In this document: positions 25,256 to 35,307 of the stretch, piece after piece
How positions within the stretch are numbered: position 1 is the first letter of the stretch
How the letters are laid out: every line of letters starts with the position of its first letter
Source: Bacteroidales bacterium
Lineage (GTDB): Bacteria > Bacteroidota > Bacteroidia > Bacteroidales > UBA1402
DNA: 64,000 nucleotides
Assembly: GCA_017380635.1 (NCBI GenBank)
Contig: JAFODP010000015.1
Coordinates: 92,159 to 156,158, forward strand
Reading direction: 5' to 3'
Program-made: the position numbers and the translations under genes
The notes under the pieces: generated by a model
The model's input: the letters and a program-made list of their open reading frames with translations, nothing else
What the model was told of the DNA's origin: nothing
The model's database searches: none

Positions 25256-27040
25256 TTACTCTGGATCAATGGCTTTCAAGTCCCATTTAACCCAGTATTC
25301 GCCGTTCAGGATGGCGGAGCGAACCTTTTCGTAGTAGGGCGTTCCTTTGTATTTGTCGGCAATGCGATCTACCACGAATTCGGCGCCGTAACGTTCGGCC
25401 ATGCGGCAAACGTAAGCGTAAGAACGTCCTTCGCCGGCATATTCGGCCAAAGCTTCGTCCATGATGAGCAAGTCGTATTCTTTCATACGTTCTGCTTCGT
25501 TGAATTCTTGGCCTTTGCTATTGTAGAAGGGGCCGCTGCCATCAGAAGTCTTGTCTACGGGATTCAGTTTGCGAACAGGAAAATCGCGCAAGCTGCCATA
25601 TACGCAAGAAGCTACACCGATGTCGCCATAACCGCCCGAAGGACAGAACCAGGTGCTGTATTTCGGACTCCAGTAAGTAGGCAAAATCTTGTCGGCAAAT
25701 TCGTTGGTGACACCTTCGTTCATAATCACTTCTGCCTGATGCCAGTTGCCCAGATGGTTTTCTGCTTCGGCCAAATAGAAATGGTAGTCGTGACCGCGGA
25801 ACAAAGGAATAACGGGATGGATTTCCACGATGCGGTTGCGCAGCCATTCGCCACGATGATAATAATACTTCACGAAAGCTGTATCGCCGTCGATAATGTC
25901 GATGTTGTTGCGCTGAACGATGCTTCGCAAGTCGGAACCATTGTATTTGCCGATGGCGAAATCGGAAGGACGCAAGTAATACTTACCGGGCGTGCGCGGA
26001 CAGAAATACTCGACGATGCGGTTGCGCTGGTTGTGTTCGTAATCGTACATGATGCCGGTCACCACCTGATAGAAATTGGTGAAGTTGCTGGCATTGTAGA
26101 GTTCGTTAAAGAAAGTACGATAATATTCGGTGGCATAGAGGTTGTCGGCACCGGTGCGGATAGGAATGTTGCAAGCAAAGCGCCAGTCGTCGTAGGCAAC
26201 TTCCAAACCATCGTTGATGCTACCATTCTGCACCTTATACAAATAGCCGATTACTTCGTCTCTCACCCAAAGATAATCTTCGGGATTACCGCGCCACAAG
26301 AGCAATTCGCAGCGCAGCGAGAGCCATTCGGGAATCATGTATTGCCAACAGTCGTAGTCGGTGGTTACTTCGGCATCGTTCAGCCAAGAAGCCCAATCCA
26401 TTTCCAATTTAGAGGAGATGGTCTGATCTTTGTAAAGCTTCAATCCATTGTCGAGCAGGTTCAAGCATTTTTCTACCAAACTGCGCATATCGGGGCAGTA
26501 GGTGAAGATTTCGCTATTGTTCAGGTCGATTTTTTCTTCCAGCGGATCGTCAAACCAAACGGCTTGTCCGTAGATGCTACCCAATTTCAGGTAAGCCCAC
26601 ACTTTCAAACGAATCGTGCTGCTTATCAAAGCGTTGAAGTGCGTGATGGCATTGTTGTCCATTTCGTTTCCAACACTTTCACGGTATTGCTTCATTTTGT
26701 CGATAAAGTCGTTACAGGCGATAACCACGGCATAGTAAGGCGCCGGATCGGCGTAGCTGTTGCCATCGGTGGCTTCGTAGTGGTAAATTTTCTGCAAATC
26801 CAGCGGCGCATTGGATGTGGTCTGGAAATAGTCGCCACGCGTGTCGGTCAGAATGATGGAATGGTCGGCGGCCTCTTGCATGCGCGTCATGATGCCCAAG
26901 AAACCTTTGTACATTTCATCGTCTTGTCCGATGTAATCTTCACGATTGATGATATCGTCGGGATCGGTCAGAAACATGTCGCGGCACGAAGTGCAGAGCA
27001 GCAGACAGCTCAAAACCATCAATAATATTTTCTTATTCAT
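25256..27040 (-). CDS. SusD/RagB-like surface glycan-binding lipoprotein
   Basis: A 594-residue outer-membrane lipoprotein: signal with lipobox CTSC (Cys19), then a helical SusD fold. The start MFLTDPDDIINREDYIGQDDEMYKGFLGIMTRM and the C-terminal FNEAERMKEYDLLIMDEALAEYAGEGRSYAYVCRMAERYG are typical SusD landmarks. SusD proteins sit as a lid on their SusC transporter and capture oligosaccharides. Last gene of the eight-gene operon, 18 bases after its SusC partner. Ligand is inferred to be a pectin fragment from context only. Confidence 0.92.
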   Translation of the reverse strand: MNKKILLMVLSCLLLCTSCRDMFLTDPDDIINREDYIGQDDEMYKGFLGIMTRMQEAADHSIILTDTRGDYFQTTSNAPLDLQKIYHYEATDGNSYADPAPYYAVVIACNDFIDKMKQYRESVGNEMDNNAITHFNALISSTIRLKVWAYLKLGSIYGQAVWFDDPLEEKIDLNNSEIFTYCPDMRSLVEKCLNLLDNGLKLYKDQTISSKLEMDWASWLNDAEVTTDYDCWQYMIPEWLSLRCELLLWRGNPEDYLWVRDEVIGYLYKVQNGSINDGLEVAYDDWRFACNIPIRTGADNLYATEYYRTFFNELYNASNFTNFYQVVTGIMYDYEHNQRNRIVEYFCPRTPGKYYLRPSDFAIGKYNGSDLRSIVQRNNIDIIDGDTAFVKYYYHRGEWLRNRIVEIHPVIPLFRGHDYHFYLAEAENHLGNWHQAEVIMNEGVTNEFADKILPTYWSPKYSTWFCPSGGYGDIGVASCVYGSLRDFPVRKLNPVDKTSDGSGPFYNSKGQEFNEAERMKEYDLLIMDEALAEYAGEGRSYAYVCRMAERYGAEFVVDRIADKYKGTPYYEKVRSAILNGEYWVKWDLKAIDPE

Positions 27041-27058
27041 AATAGAGGTATGATTGGG

Positions 27059-30000
27059 TTAGAAGTTCAAGTTAAAACCTATCTTGATGCTACGCGGGTT
27101 GGGCACTTTGGCATAGTCGATGCCGTAGAGGAAATCGTTGTAGCTGTAAGACAATTCCGGATCGTTGCCCAAATAATGGCTCCAGGTGAAAAGATTTTCT
27201 CCCGAGATCCAAATGTTGCCGGAACGGATGAAATCGGCCTTGGGCATATCGATGGCATAATTCAGCGTAAGGCTTCCCAACTTGGCGTAAGTGGCGTCTT
27301 CCAACCAACGGTCGGAGAAGATATTGTTGCCATTGGGGTCGCCATAAACGGCGCGAGGCATTGAGGTCTGTTGGCCTTCCATTTGCCAGCGATTCAGCAC
27401 GGCGGTAGATTGGTTGTGGAAATTTTCCATCGATTCCAACTGACGACGCACGGCGTTGTAGATTTTGCCGCCGATGCTGTAGTTCACTTGAGCCGACAAA
27501 CTCAGCTTACCAAAACGCAGGGTGCTGAACACCGAACCGAAATAATCGGGACGCGAACTTCCCAGCAACACTTTGTCTTGTTCGTTGATGACATTGTCTT
27601 GATTGTGTGTATTGACAAATTTTACGTCACCGGCTTGGTAGCGCGTGTTATACACCGATGTGAGTCCGGCCTGAGCGGCTTCTTCAGCGTTTTGATAAAT
27701 GCCATCGGTCTTGTATCCGTAGAATTGATAAGGTTCCTGGCCCACTTTCATCTTCACGATGGCGTCTTCATTTTTGCTGATGCCGTTGAAAGTGATATCC
27801 ATTTCGTCTTGTTCACCCAAATCTTTTACCACGCTCTTGTTGAAGGTGATGTTGCCGCCCAAAGTCCATCCGAAGTTTTTGCTTTCCACGATGGCCGTAC
27901 GCAAATTGGCCGTAAAGCCCTTGGTGGTGATGGCTGCCGCGTTGGCAAAATAATTGTCGGAGGCGTAGATGCTTGAGATATCTTGCGGGATAATCAAGTC
28001 GTAAGCATCCTGCACGAAGCCTTCCAAGCCCACTTGCAGACGATGTCCGAACAAGCTGCTGTTCACGGCCAACTGATATTGATTCTGCTTTTCGGGTTCC
28101 AGCAAAGTGTTGGGAATATCGCTACGGATGATGGCACCCAAAGAGAAGAAATTGGCGCTATGATAATAATTCTTGGCATAGTTGCTCGAGAATCGGCTGT
28201 TGCCTGTTTTGGAAGCACTTACGCTCAGGTCGAGTTGGTTTACCCAAGCGGGCATCATCGCCATGTTTGCAGCCATGTAGGTTATTTTGGCAGCGGGGTA
28301 GAGATAATACAAAGGCGCCGAGTTGCCACTTACAGAACTACCGTCGAGGCTGGCAGTCAGATCCAGCGCAAGCAGACGTTTCCAGGTATATTGGGCTTGC
28401 AGATAATAGTTGGCCCACACCCATTCGTTGATGTAGCCGTCGGTGTATTCTTCGTCGGTGGTTTTGTCCAAAGTAGAGTAGTAGTCGTTGGCCGTGTTGT
28501 AACCGGTGGAAATGTCGTACTCGTGCGAAGTGGTCATGATACGGGCACCCATGTTGGCCACCACTTCGTGTATGTCGTCGAAATTGTTGTGGTAGTTGGC
28601 ATTGGCAGAGAAGTAGTTGTTGCGGCTTTCGGCAATGGCCATGCGTACCGTGTTGCGACCAATACCATAATACTGCGGATAAATGGCTTGGTTATCGACA
28701 CCGGGAATGAACAGGCTTTCTTCCACATAGCGATACTGGCGATTGTAGGTTCCGGTCAGTTTCAAGTGGTCGGTGGCCTGATAGTTGATACCCAGCAGCA
28801 CGTTCACGTCGTAAATCTTGTCGTCGGCATGCAAGGTGTTCACAATGGCCGTCGGGTTGCTGACGTTTTCGTAGGGGAAAGTGGGTCGCTCGTTGACGTT
28901 GGCAAAGTTGTAGGTGGCGTAACGGCTTGTCAGGCTACCATCGGTGCCGGCGTGGAAAGGATTCAGAACGGGCATGTTGCTCCATGCAGCCAGCATAGGA
29001 TTGGTTTCCTGGCTCATACCTTGTTCCTGCAATTTGCTGCGCATGTAAGACAAACCAACAGAGGTGAAGATATCCACCTTACGGCTCACCATGACATTCG
29101 AGTTCAGCAAGGTATGATAACGTTCGTTACTGGTGCCTTTGATGATACCGCCGTCGGACGAATAACCAACGCTCATGTTGTACTTGGCAATTTCGTCACC
29201 ACCTTCTACGCGGAACACATTGTTGGTGGTGGGGGCATTGCGGTAAATTTCGTCTTGCCAGCGCGTGTCGTTGTTGAAAATGTAGGCCGTAGGATAATTG
29301 ACGCCGTTCTGCAAGAAAGGATAATCGCTCAGCAACTGACCCATACGATCGTAGCGAGTCATACCGATTTCGCGCAAATAATTCTTGTATTCGTTGGCAT
29401 CCAAACTTTCTACTGTGCGGCCCACTTGCTTGACGCCATATTGTCCGGAGAAGGAGATACGCGTATCGAGGTTATCGCTGGTGGCCTGTTCGGTTTCGAT
29501 AAGCAATACGCCGTTAGAACCCAACGATCCATAGGCTGCAGCGTCGGCGCCGGTAAGCAGGGTGATATTGCGGATATCGTCGATGTTCAGCGAACTGAAA
29601 AGGCTGCGGCTGTAGGCATTGATGGCCGAAGAAACTTCCTGATTCATCATGTAAGGCACACCATTCAATACAATCAGCGGCGTGTTTTCGGCATACATAG
29701 AGTGAATGCCGCCTGCATTCAGGTAAGCGCCTTCGCCGGGCATACCGCTCTTGCTCACCACTTGCAGGCCGGGAACGTTGCCCTTCAAAGCTTGATCTAT
29801 GCTCATGGCTTGACGCATGTCTTTCTTGTTGAGCGAAGATTCGGCGCTGTATTTTTCCCAACTTTCGGGAATCATCACGATAGTAATTTCCTTGCTGGCC
29901 TCATTCACGGGGATTTCCACCGGATAATAACCATCGCAGGTGATGCTTACCAAAGCGTAGCCATCTTTCAATGACAAAGTAAAATAACCATTTTCATCGC

Positions 30001-30154
30001 TGATGGCGGCTTTTTCTGCCTTAGGAGAAACCACCATGGCACCCTTCAGAGCCTCTTTCTGCGTATTCACCAGACGAGCCTTGAATTCATAGCCTTGGGC
30101 CCAAGTGCTCAGGCAGACAGAGATGATAAGGATAAAGCTATATATCTTTTTCAT
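27059..30154 (-). CDS. SusC/RagA TonB-dependent transporter (atypical plug)
   Basis: A 1031-residue outer-membrane beta barrel that imports oligosaccharides with TonB energy. A signal peptide (about 1-19) precedes a carboxypeptidase-regulatory-like domain (about 22-95). The plug (about 105-225) includes DQALKGNVPGLQVVSKSGMPGEGAYLNAGG and PLIVLNGVPYMMN. The usual SIRIRG is replaced by YLNAGG, and the plug reads ITLLTGADAAAYGSLGSNGVLLIET. The barrel ends with IKIGFNLNF, a good C-terminal aromatic signal. Its SusD partner follows. The divergent plug suggests a ligand or partner unlike that of the other SusC in this operon. Confidence 0.93.
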   Translation of the reverse strand: MKKIYSFILIISVCLSTWAQGYEFKARLVNTQKEALKGAMVVSPKAEKAAISDENGYFTLSLKDGYALVSITCDGYYPVEIPVNEASKEITIVMIPESWEKYSAESSLNKKDMRQAMSIDQALKGNVPGLQVVSKSGMPGEGAYLNAGGIHSMYAENTPLIVLNGVPYMMNQEVSSAINAYSRSLFSSLNIDDIRNITLLTGADAAAYGSLGSNGVLLIETEQATSDNLDTRISFSGQYGVKQVGRTVESLDANEYKNYLREIGMTRYDRMGQLLSDYPFLQNGVNYPTAYIFNNDTRWQDEIYRNAPTTNNVFRVEGGDEIAKYNMSVGYSSDGGIIKGTSNERYHTLLNSNVMVSRKVDIFTSVGLSYMRSKLQEQGMSQETNPMLAAWSNMPVLNPFHAGTDGSLTSRYATYNFANVNERPTFPYENVSNPTAIVNTLHADDKIYDVNVLLGINYQATDHLKLTGTYNRQYRYVEESLFIPGVDNQAIYPQYYGIGRNTVRMAIAESRNNYFSANANYHNNFDDIHEVVANMGARIMTTSHEYDISTGYNTANDYYSTLDKTTDEEYTDGYINEWVWANYYLQAQYTWKRLLALDLTASLDGSSVSGNSAPLYYLYPAAKITYMAANMAMMPAWVNQLDLSVSASKTGNSRFSSNYAKNYYHSANFFSLGAIIRSDIPNTLLEPEKQNQYQLAVNSSLFGHRLQVGLEGFVQDAYDLIIPQDISSIYASDNYFANAAAITTKGFTANLRTAIVESKNFGWTLGGNITFNKSVVKDLGEQDEMDITFNGISKNEDAIVKMKVGQEPYQFYGYKTDGIYQNAEEAAQAGLTSVYNTRYQAGDVKFVNTHNQDNVINEQDKVLLGSSRPDYFGSVFSTLRFGKLSLSAQVNYSIGGKIYNAVRRQLESMENFHNQSTAVLNRWQMEGQQTSMPRAVYGDPNGNNIFSDRWLEDATYAKLGSLTLNYAIDMPKADFIRSGNIWISGENLFTWSHYLGNDPELSYSYNDFLYGIDYAKVPNPRSIKIGFNLNF

Positions 30155-30155
30155 A

Positions 30156-31964
30156 TCAATAATTGTTTTTAGTAGGACGTAAGCACCAATGGTACATCAT
30201 CAACTGTTTAACATTGGAGGTGTTGCGTTGTGCGTTGTAATCGTACAGACGGCTCATATCGTTGGAAGTGATGGTAATGGTGAAATTGCCTTCTTCCTTT
30301 ACATTGACGATTCCCACCTGGAAACCATCGGTGTCGTAGGCTTGTGCCTTTTCGCTCAAAGACGACCAATCGTGCCAGTTGTAACCTTCGGGATAACCGA
30401 TAGACGATTCTCCGTAATTGTCCACCACCGAAACCGAACCACGGTCGAAGTGATAGTTAGAGCCTTGTGCATACATCACCATGTCTTCAATCAGCATCGT
30501 GTCGTTGAACTGAATACTGAGTGAATATTCCAACGAGTGCTTGAATCCCATACGCAGATAATATTCACCGGCAGGAATGCAGCATTCCACAATCTGTTGG
30601 CCGCGCGGGTTGTTGGGCAAGTAAAGCAAACCATCGTAGGTGACGCTACAGGGCAGACTGTCGCGACGAGCCTCCTTGTCGGGAATGGCGGTGAGCACGT
30701 GGTAGTACATGGTGGGCAAAGTTTCGCTCAGCGTGAAAGAACCTTGTGCATCGTTGATAATCATCGGATCGATCCAGTGCGTCCAGCGGAAATATTTGTC
30801 GTGTTGTTCGGCTGTGCTGTTGTTCCACAGTTCGTAGAAACGGCTCTTCAGACGATAAATGATGACGTTGTTGGGCACCTTCATCCAATCGATGAAATAG
30901 AGCGTACCATTGTTGGCCTTCATCTTGTTGTCGGTGCGGACTTTCTGTACGCTGGGACGCCACATGGCTACATCGGCAGCGCTGAGCTTGTTGTTGTTTT
31001 CCGTGTCGCGCGTGAAGCCACCAACACAATCGATGTCTTTGTTTCCGCAAACTTCGGCTTCGCTCAATTCTCTATCGACAAAGCAAGCGCGTACCAACCA
31101 GTTTTCGTACTTGGCGCGGTCGGAAGCCGTGGCCTTTCTTCCTAACCAGCGAGGCACCTTGGCCAAAGCCGTATCGATAACAGCTTTAATCAGGTCGTTG
31201 GAAGGAACGAATACGGTGTTGTTGTAGGTTTCGCTACGCATGTTCCACATTTCTTGTCCTTCTTCGGTGTAACGGTCCATCAAGGTATTTTCGGTGACCC
31301 AACCTTTGATAGAGTCGCTGTAGATGGTATTACCCTGCGCATTAGTACCGATAGGCGTACATTTGTCAGGATCGAAGTAGGTGCGTTCGTGACGCTTGAT
31401 GAGTTTTTTGAATTCAGAGTAATTGTCGTCCAAAGCCATGATGGCATCGTAAACGGAAGGCAAAACAGAGAGCATTTTCTCTTCGATTACATAGAGATAC
31501 GCATCGTCGGTCTTGATGATTTTGCTCACGGGGCAGCCGCCCAACAGGATTAATCCGTTTTCTGTTTCAACCCAAATGGTTTTTCCTTGCCAGGTGCTCA
31601 GGCCCATACCGTCCCACATGCTGCTGGGCGAACAGGCCACATCGCTGATACAGAAAGAAGCATAAGCCGTGTCGCCAGCCAAGCCGGAAGCGCTCAACAA
31701 GTTGTTGGGATACACAATGATGCTGTAATCTTGTTCGGGATTCATCTGAGCCAGGATGCCGGCATTTCCGAGCATACGGTGCATTTCGCTATAATTGGCC
31801 TGCAGATAATCGGCCGCATTGCCTTTGTATATCAATACCTCGCCATCAACCTGCAGTTCTTGTGCCTGATAATGCTGATTCCAAGCATCTTGGCAACTAC
31901 CCAGAACGAGGCAGGCAAGTATCAATAAGCTGATATATTTGATAGTTTTCATAATTGTATTCAT
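30156..31964 (-). CDS. FAS1-related surface lipoprotein (third in the operon)
   Basis: A 602-residue lipoprotein with lipobox LGSC (Cys24; Cys20 if the second ATG at 31952 is used). Two degenerate FAS1 (fasciclin) blocks are visible: MNPEQDYSIIVYPNN near residue 80 and NTVFVPSNDLIKAVIDTALAKVP near 255. The C-terminal half has beta-rich, tryptophan-containing segments (YYLRMGFKHSLEYSLSIQFND; YNWHDWSSLSEKAQ) like a carbohydrate-binding domain. Its start overlaps the previous stop as TAATG. FAS1 domains usually mediate adhesion; here a pectin-binding role is inferred. Confidence 0.7.
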   Translation of the reverse strand: MNTIMKTIKYISLLILACLVLGSCQDAWNQHYQAQELQVDGEVLIYKGNAADYLQANYSEMHRMLGNAGILAQMNPEQDYSIIVYPNNLLSASGLAGDTAYASFCISDVACSPSSMWDGMGLSTWQGKTIWVETENGLILLGGCPVSKIIKTDDAYLYVIEEKMLSVLPSVYDAIMALDDNYSEFKKLIKRHERTYFDPDKCTPIGTNAQGNTIYSDSIKGWVTENTLMDRYTEEGQEMWNMRSETYNNTVFVPSNDLIKAVIDTALAKVPRWLGRKATASDRAKYENWLVRACFVDRELSEAEVCGNKDIDCVGGFTRDTENNNKLSAADVAMWRPSVQKVRTDNKMKANNGTLYFIDWMKVPNNVIIYRLKSRFYELWNNSTAEQHDKYFRWTHWIDPMIINDAQGSFTLSETLPTMYYHVLTAIPDKEARRDSLPCSVTYDGLLYLPNNPRGQQIVECCIPAGEYYLRMGFKHSLEYSLSIQFNDTMLIEDMVMYAQGSNYHFDRGSVSVVDNYGESSIGYPEGYNWHDWSSLSEKAQAYDTDGFQVGIVNVKEEGNFTITITSNDMSRLYDYNAQRNTSNVKQLMMYHWCLRPTKNNY

Positions 31965-33742
31965 TAATCAAGGATAGGAGTAAACTTGATATAGTCCCAC
32001 AAATGGTTGTAGTTGGCGTAAGACGATGCATTCACATCCATGAAGGTGGCGCGCAAGGTGTGGCTATTGGTGCCTTCGAAAATCAAAGATTCGAAAATGC
32101 AGTCGCTCTTCACCGTGTGGTCGTTTTTGTCCCAACCTTTCCACATATACACTTGTTTGCTGAAATCGTCCAAGTTGAACTTAACGGCACTACCGCCGCC
32201 ATAAAACTTGGTGGCCAAAGGCTTGGCACCGGCGTAGAAGATTTCAACGCGATAACGTCCCTTTACCAAAGTCGGCGTCTTGAATTCGATGTAACCCGAA
32301 TAACCCAAGTTGAGTGTCATCAGGTTGTTCATGTAGGCATTCAAGGTGTTTTCGTAAGGAAGCGTTTCGTCGGTGTTCATCTTGGTTTTGAGGAAGCCCA
32401 CCGTCTGTTTCTTCGATTTGGGAGAAGTTTTCTTGTAGATGAACGAATTGGCCGTGCCGTATTCGCTGGTAGACGATAAATCGATTTGGTATTCGCCATT
32501 ATCTACCGGCGAGCTGAAAAGATTACCCAAATTGTTCTTGGCCCCATAGGTATTGACGATAGAGATGATGTCGCTGCTGTTGCAGAAATCCCAGATCACC
32601 ACCGTGGGCTCCGGACACCATACGGGCAATACGCTGCCGATACGATGAATGTAACCATTGCAAGCCGGAATGTTTGAACGAACGAAAGTGCAAGAATCTT
32701 CGCTGCCGCGGTTTATCACGCTGATGCCGTCCAAAGTCTGGATGGTGATGATTTCGTTGGCCAAACCGCTGTCCAATACTTTCTTGTCGCCTTCCACGGC
32801 GGTGAAAACCAATTCTTCTTTGGTGTAGGCGCCCGAGAGAATATGATAATTGACATAACGGAACAGCACGTGAGAACTGTCGCTCATGGGAACATCTATC
32901 CTGCCGGCTTCGTCGGTGGCTTTCAGATAGTTGCAGAGCTCATCAAGATTGTTGATGCCTTGTGCGTTGTATTGCTCGTCGGTAACAGCCAAGATGGTGT
33001 AACGAATTTGGTTCACCGTGTACGAACCATCCAACTGAGGAATGGTATCGGCCGTTTTTTCCAACATGTCGCGCAAGCCGCTCTTTTGGATAGCTTCCAC
33101 CAGAATCTTGTGTTCGCCGCTCAGCTCCAGTTTATCGACAACGCTTTCCACCAAAGGAATGATAACGCTACCCACTTTGTACACACGACCGTTCATCGTC
33201 TGATGATCCAGTTCCTTCACCTTCGATTGGTTGTTGATGTAGATGTTGAGCGTGTCTTCGTAACTGCTCTGAGCCAGCATGTCATCGTCCACGTCACGGT
33301 CGATAAAACCATAGCTGAGGCTGAGGTAGTCGCCGAAAACGGTGGGCATGCTGATGCTGCCTTCGGTCAGATATTGGATGAACGACGCTTCGTTGATAGA
33401 ACCCTCAATCATGTGCGTTTGAATAATCTGACGCGCATACATCGAATCGAGTTCTTCGAAAGAAGTGATGTTTCTTTCTTGCATGAATGTTTCCATTGCC
33501 TCATTGTCGGGCGCCATCAGGGTGACGATGGTGCTGGCGTCGTTCAAGGCATTGTAATAGTCGGCGGCCTGCAGGAAGTCCAGGAACAGTGAATAATCTT
33601 CCATGTGTTTTTCCAAATAGGCGATGTTGGTGATTTTTGTGTCGTCACCATCGTCCAGTTCGAACATCTGTCCTAAGTAGGGATCCTTGCAAGCGGCTAC
33701 GCTAAGGGCTAAAGCCAAAAGTGATAAAATATATTTTTTCAT
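31964..33742 (-). CDS. FAS1 (fasciclin)-domain surface lipoprotein (second in the operon)
   Basis: A 592-residue lipoprotein with lipobox VAAC (Cys18). A first FAS1 domain (about 45-200) has the hallmark IVTLMAPDNEAMETFM and IQTHMIEGSI. A second (about 205-380) has YTILAVTDEQYNAQG and FRYVNYHILSG. The C-terminal region (about 395-592) is beta-rich, with KGRYRVEIFYAGAKPLATKF and FEGTNSHTLRATFMDV, like a DUF5108-type jelly roll. It lies between a SusD gene (15 bases upstream) and another FAS1 lipoprotein. Probably a surface glycan-binding accessory protein. Confidence 0.8.
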   Translation of the reverse strand: MKKYILSLLALALSVAACKDPYLGQMFELDDGDDTKITNIAYLEKHMEDYSLFLDFLQAADYYNALNDASTIVTLMAPDNEAMETFMQERNITSFEELDSMYARQIIQTHMIEGSINEASFIQYLTEGSISMPTVFGDYLSLSYGFIDRDVDDDMLAQSSYEDTLNIYINNQSKVKELDHQTMNGRVYKVGSVIIPLVESVVDKLELSGEHKILVEAIQKSGLRDMLEKTADTIPQLDGSYTVNQIRYTILAVTDEQYNAQGINNLDELCNYLKATDEAGRIDVPMSDSSHVLFRYVNYHILSGAYTKEELVFTAVEGDKKVLDSGLANEIITIQTLDGISVINRGSEDSCTFVRSNIPACNGYIHRIGSVLPVWCPEPTVVIWDFCNSSDIISIVNTYGAKNNLGNLFSSPVDNGEYQIDLSSTSEYGTANSFIYKKTSPKSKKQTVGFLKTKMNTDETLPYENTLNAYMNNLMTLNLGYSGYIEFKTPTLVKGRYRVEIFYAGAKPLATKFYGGGSAVKFNLDDFSKQVYMWKGWDKNDHTVKSDCIFESLIFEGTNSHTLRATFMDVNASSYANYNHLWDYIKFTPILD

Positions 33743-33757
33743 AGTGTCGCTACTTGA

Positions 33758-35299
33758 TTATTCGTAATAAGGATTCTGTGTCAATTTGGGGTTGTTTTCC
33801 AATTCGTCTTCCCAAACGGGCAAATACAGCGCGTTGTTGTCGGAAAGAACGGAACGCAACCAACTGGTGCTGGCGCTTTGATTGAATTCGAGCACGCGAG
33901 CCGTGATAAGGCTTTCCTTGTATTGGTAGTTGTGACGACGTCCCATGCGCAACATATCGTACCAGGCTTTTGCTTCGCCGGCCAATTCGGTGGCACGTTC
34001 GTTCAATACCAAGGTGAGCATATCGAGCTGGCTGGCAGTGGCAGGATCCAAATCTTCTTCTACCATGGGCAGGTTGGCGCGCAGACGCAACTTGTTGATT
34101 TCGGCAGCGGCTTCGGCATGACGACCTTGCATAATCAAGGCTTCAGCTTTCATAAGTACCACTTCGGCCACGCGGTAGAGAATAAAGTTGACATCGTAAT
34201 GTTCGGAAGTTCTCTTTTCGGTAAGCACTTCGGAACCGATATATTTCCAACAATAACCGGTTTCGGCCGTTACATACGAACCACTGCAGTAGAATCCGCC
34301 ATACATGCTACGCACCGCTTCTGTCATTTTCTGCTGGGTGTAAGTATATTCATCCACGAAAAGTTCGGTCATGCGACGGGTGTAGGAATATTGTCGCGAA
34401 GCATCCACGTCGCTGAACAAGACGGGCAAGTTGCAAAGCTGTTCTTCTTCCTCGCTCCATTGCAATTCGAGAATAGATTCGTTGCTGTTGCCGGGATTGA
34501 AGATAGAAAACCATGCATTGTGCGTGGGTGAGGTCAGCAATTTGGGTGCGTGAGCCGAAGCAGACAAGAGAATGGAGTCGCAATATAGTTCGGCCTTCTG
34601 ATAATCTTCGCTCCAGAGGCAGACATCGGCCATGAGCGCATACAAGGCCCACTTGGTGGCACGACCTTTGGTTTCCCATTTCTTGGCATAATATTCCTTG
34701 GCGGCACCCGAGTTCAAAGCTGTGGTAATATCGCTCTTAATCTGCATGATAACAGAATCTTCCGAGCTTTTAGCTACCAGATAGCTTTGGGCATCATCTT
34801 CGTAGGGATCCAATACCAAAGGAACATCTTTCCAGTTGCGAACCAAGTAGAAATAACTGAGCGCGCGCAAGAAATAAGCTTCTGCCTTATGCGCATTCAA
34901 CATGTTCTGGTCGTAAGTTTCGTCGTTTGCCAAGACTTTTTCGGCATTTTTCAGCACGCCGTTGGCCACGTTGATGACGGCATAGAAAGGTCCCCAGCTG
35001 GCAATGCTCTTTTCGGTTTCCTTCACGCGGAATTCCTGCAGAGAAGAACCGCGGCTCACGATTTGTCCGGCACGCAGTTCACCGTAAGGAATCAGGTTGG
35101 TGGTGACCATGTCGCGATAGTAGTAATAACAACCATTGAGCATGGCTTCCACTTCTTCTTTGTTTTCCCAATAGTAATCGCTTACCTGTTCGTTTTGGGG
35201 ATAAACTTCCAACCATTCGGTACATGACGACAAGCAAGCGCCACAACCCAAGCACAGAAGGAAGCTGTAAAATAATGTTTTAATCTTTTTCATAGTCAT
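33758..35299 (-). CDS. SusD/RagB-like surface glycan-binding lipoprotein
   Basis: A 513-residue lipoprotein with lipobox LSSC (Cys26, or Cys24 if Met3 is the start). YPQNEQVSDYYWENKEEVEAMLNGCYYYYRDM is a classical SusD N-terminus. The TPR-like helices include AYFLRALSYFYLVRNWKDVPLV. FILYRVAEVVLMKAEALIMQG and LVLNERATELAGEAKAWYDMLRMGR are diagnostic for the SusD/RagB family. Partner of the SusC gene nine bases upstream. Confidence 0.95.
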   Translation of the reverse strand: MTMKKIKTLFYSFLLCLGCGACLSSCTEWLEVYPQNEQVSDYYWENKEEVEAMLNGCYYYYRDMVTTNLIPYGELRAGQIVSRGSSLQEFRVKETEKSIASWGPFYAVINVANGVLKNAEKVLANDETYDQNMLNAHKAEAYFLRALSYFYLVRNWKDVPLVLDPYEDDAQSYLVAKSSEDSVIMQIKSDITTALNSGAAKEYYAKKWETKGRATKWALYALMADVCLWSEDYQKAELYCDSILLSASAHAPKLLTSPTHNAWFSIFNPGNSNESILELQWSEEEEQLCNLPVLFSDVDASRQYSYTRRMTELFVDEYTYTQQKMTEAVRSMYGGFYCSGSYVTAETGYCWKYIGSEVLTEKRTSEHYDVNFILYRVAEVVLMKAEALIMQGRHAEAAAEINKLRLRANLPMVEEDLDPATASQLDMLTLVLNERATELAGEAKAWYDMLRMGRRHNYQYKESLITARVLEFNQSASTSWLRSVLSDNNALYLPVWEDELENNPKLTQNPYYE

Positions 35300-35307
35300 T
35301 CCTCCTT

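Noticed and set aside
25508..27025. Long antisense frames opposite the SusCD, FAS1 and FtsK genes (up to 663 residues)
   Set aside because: They are shadows caused by codon bias of the real genes; their sequences are rich in Val, Ile and His with no recognisable domain and no start signals.
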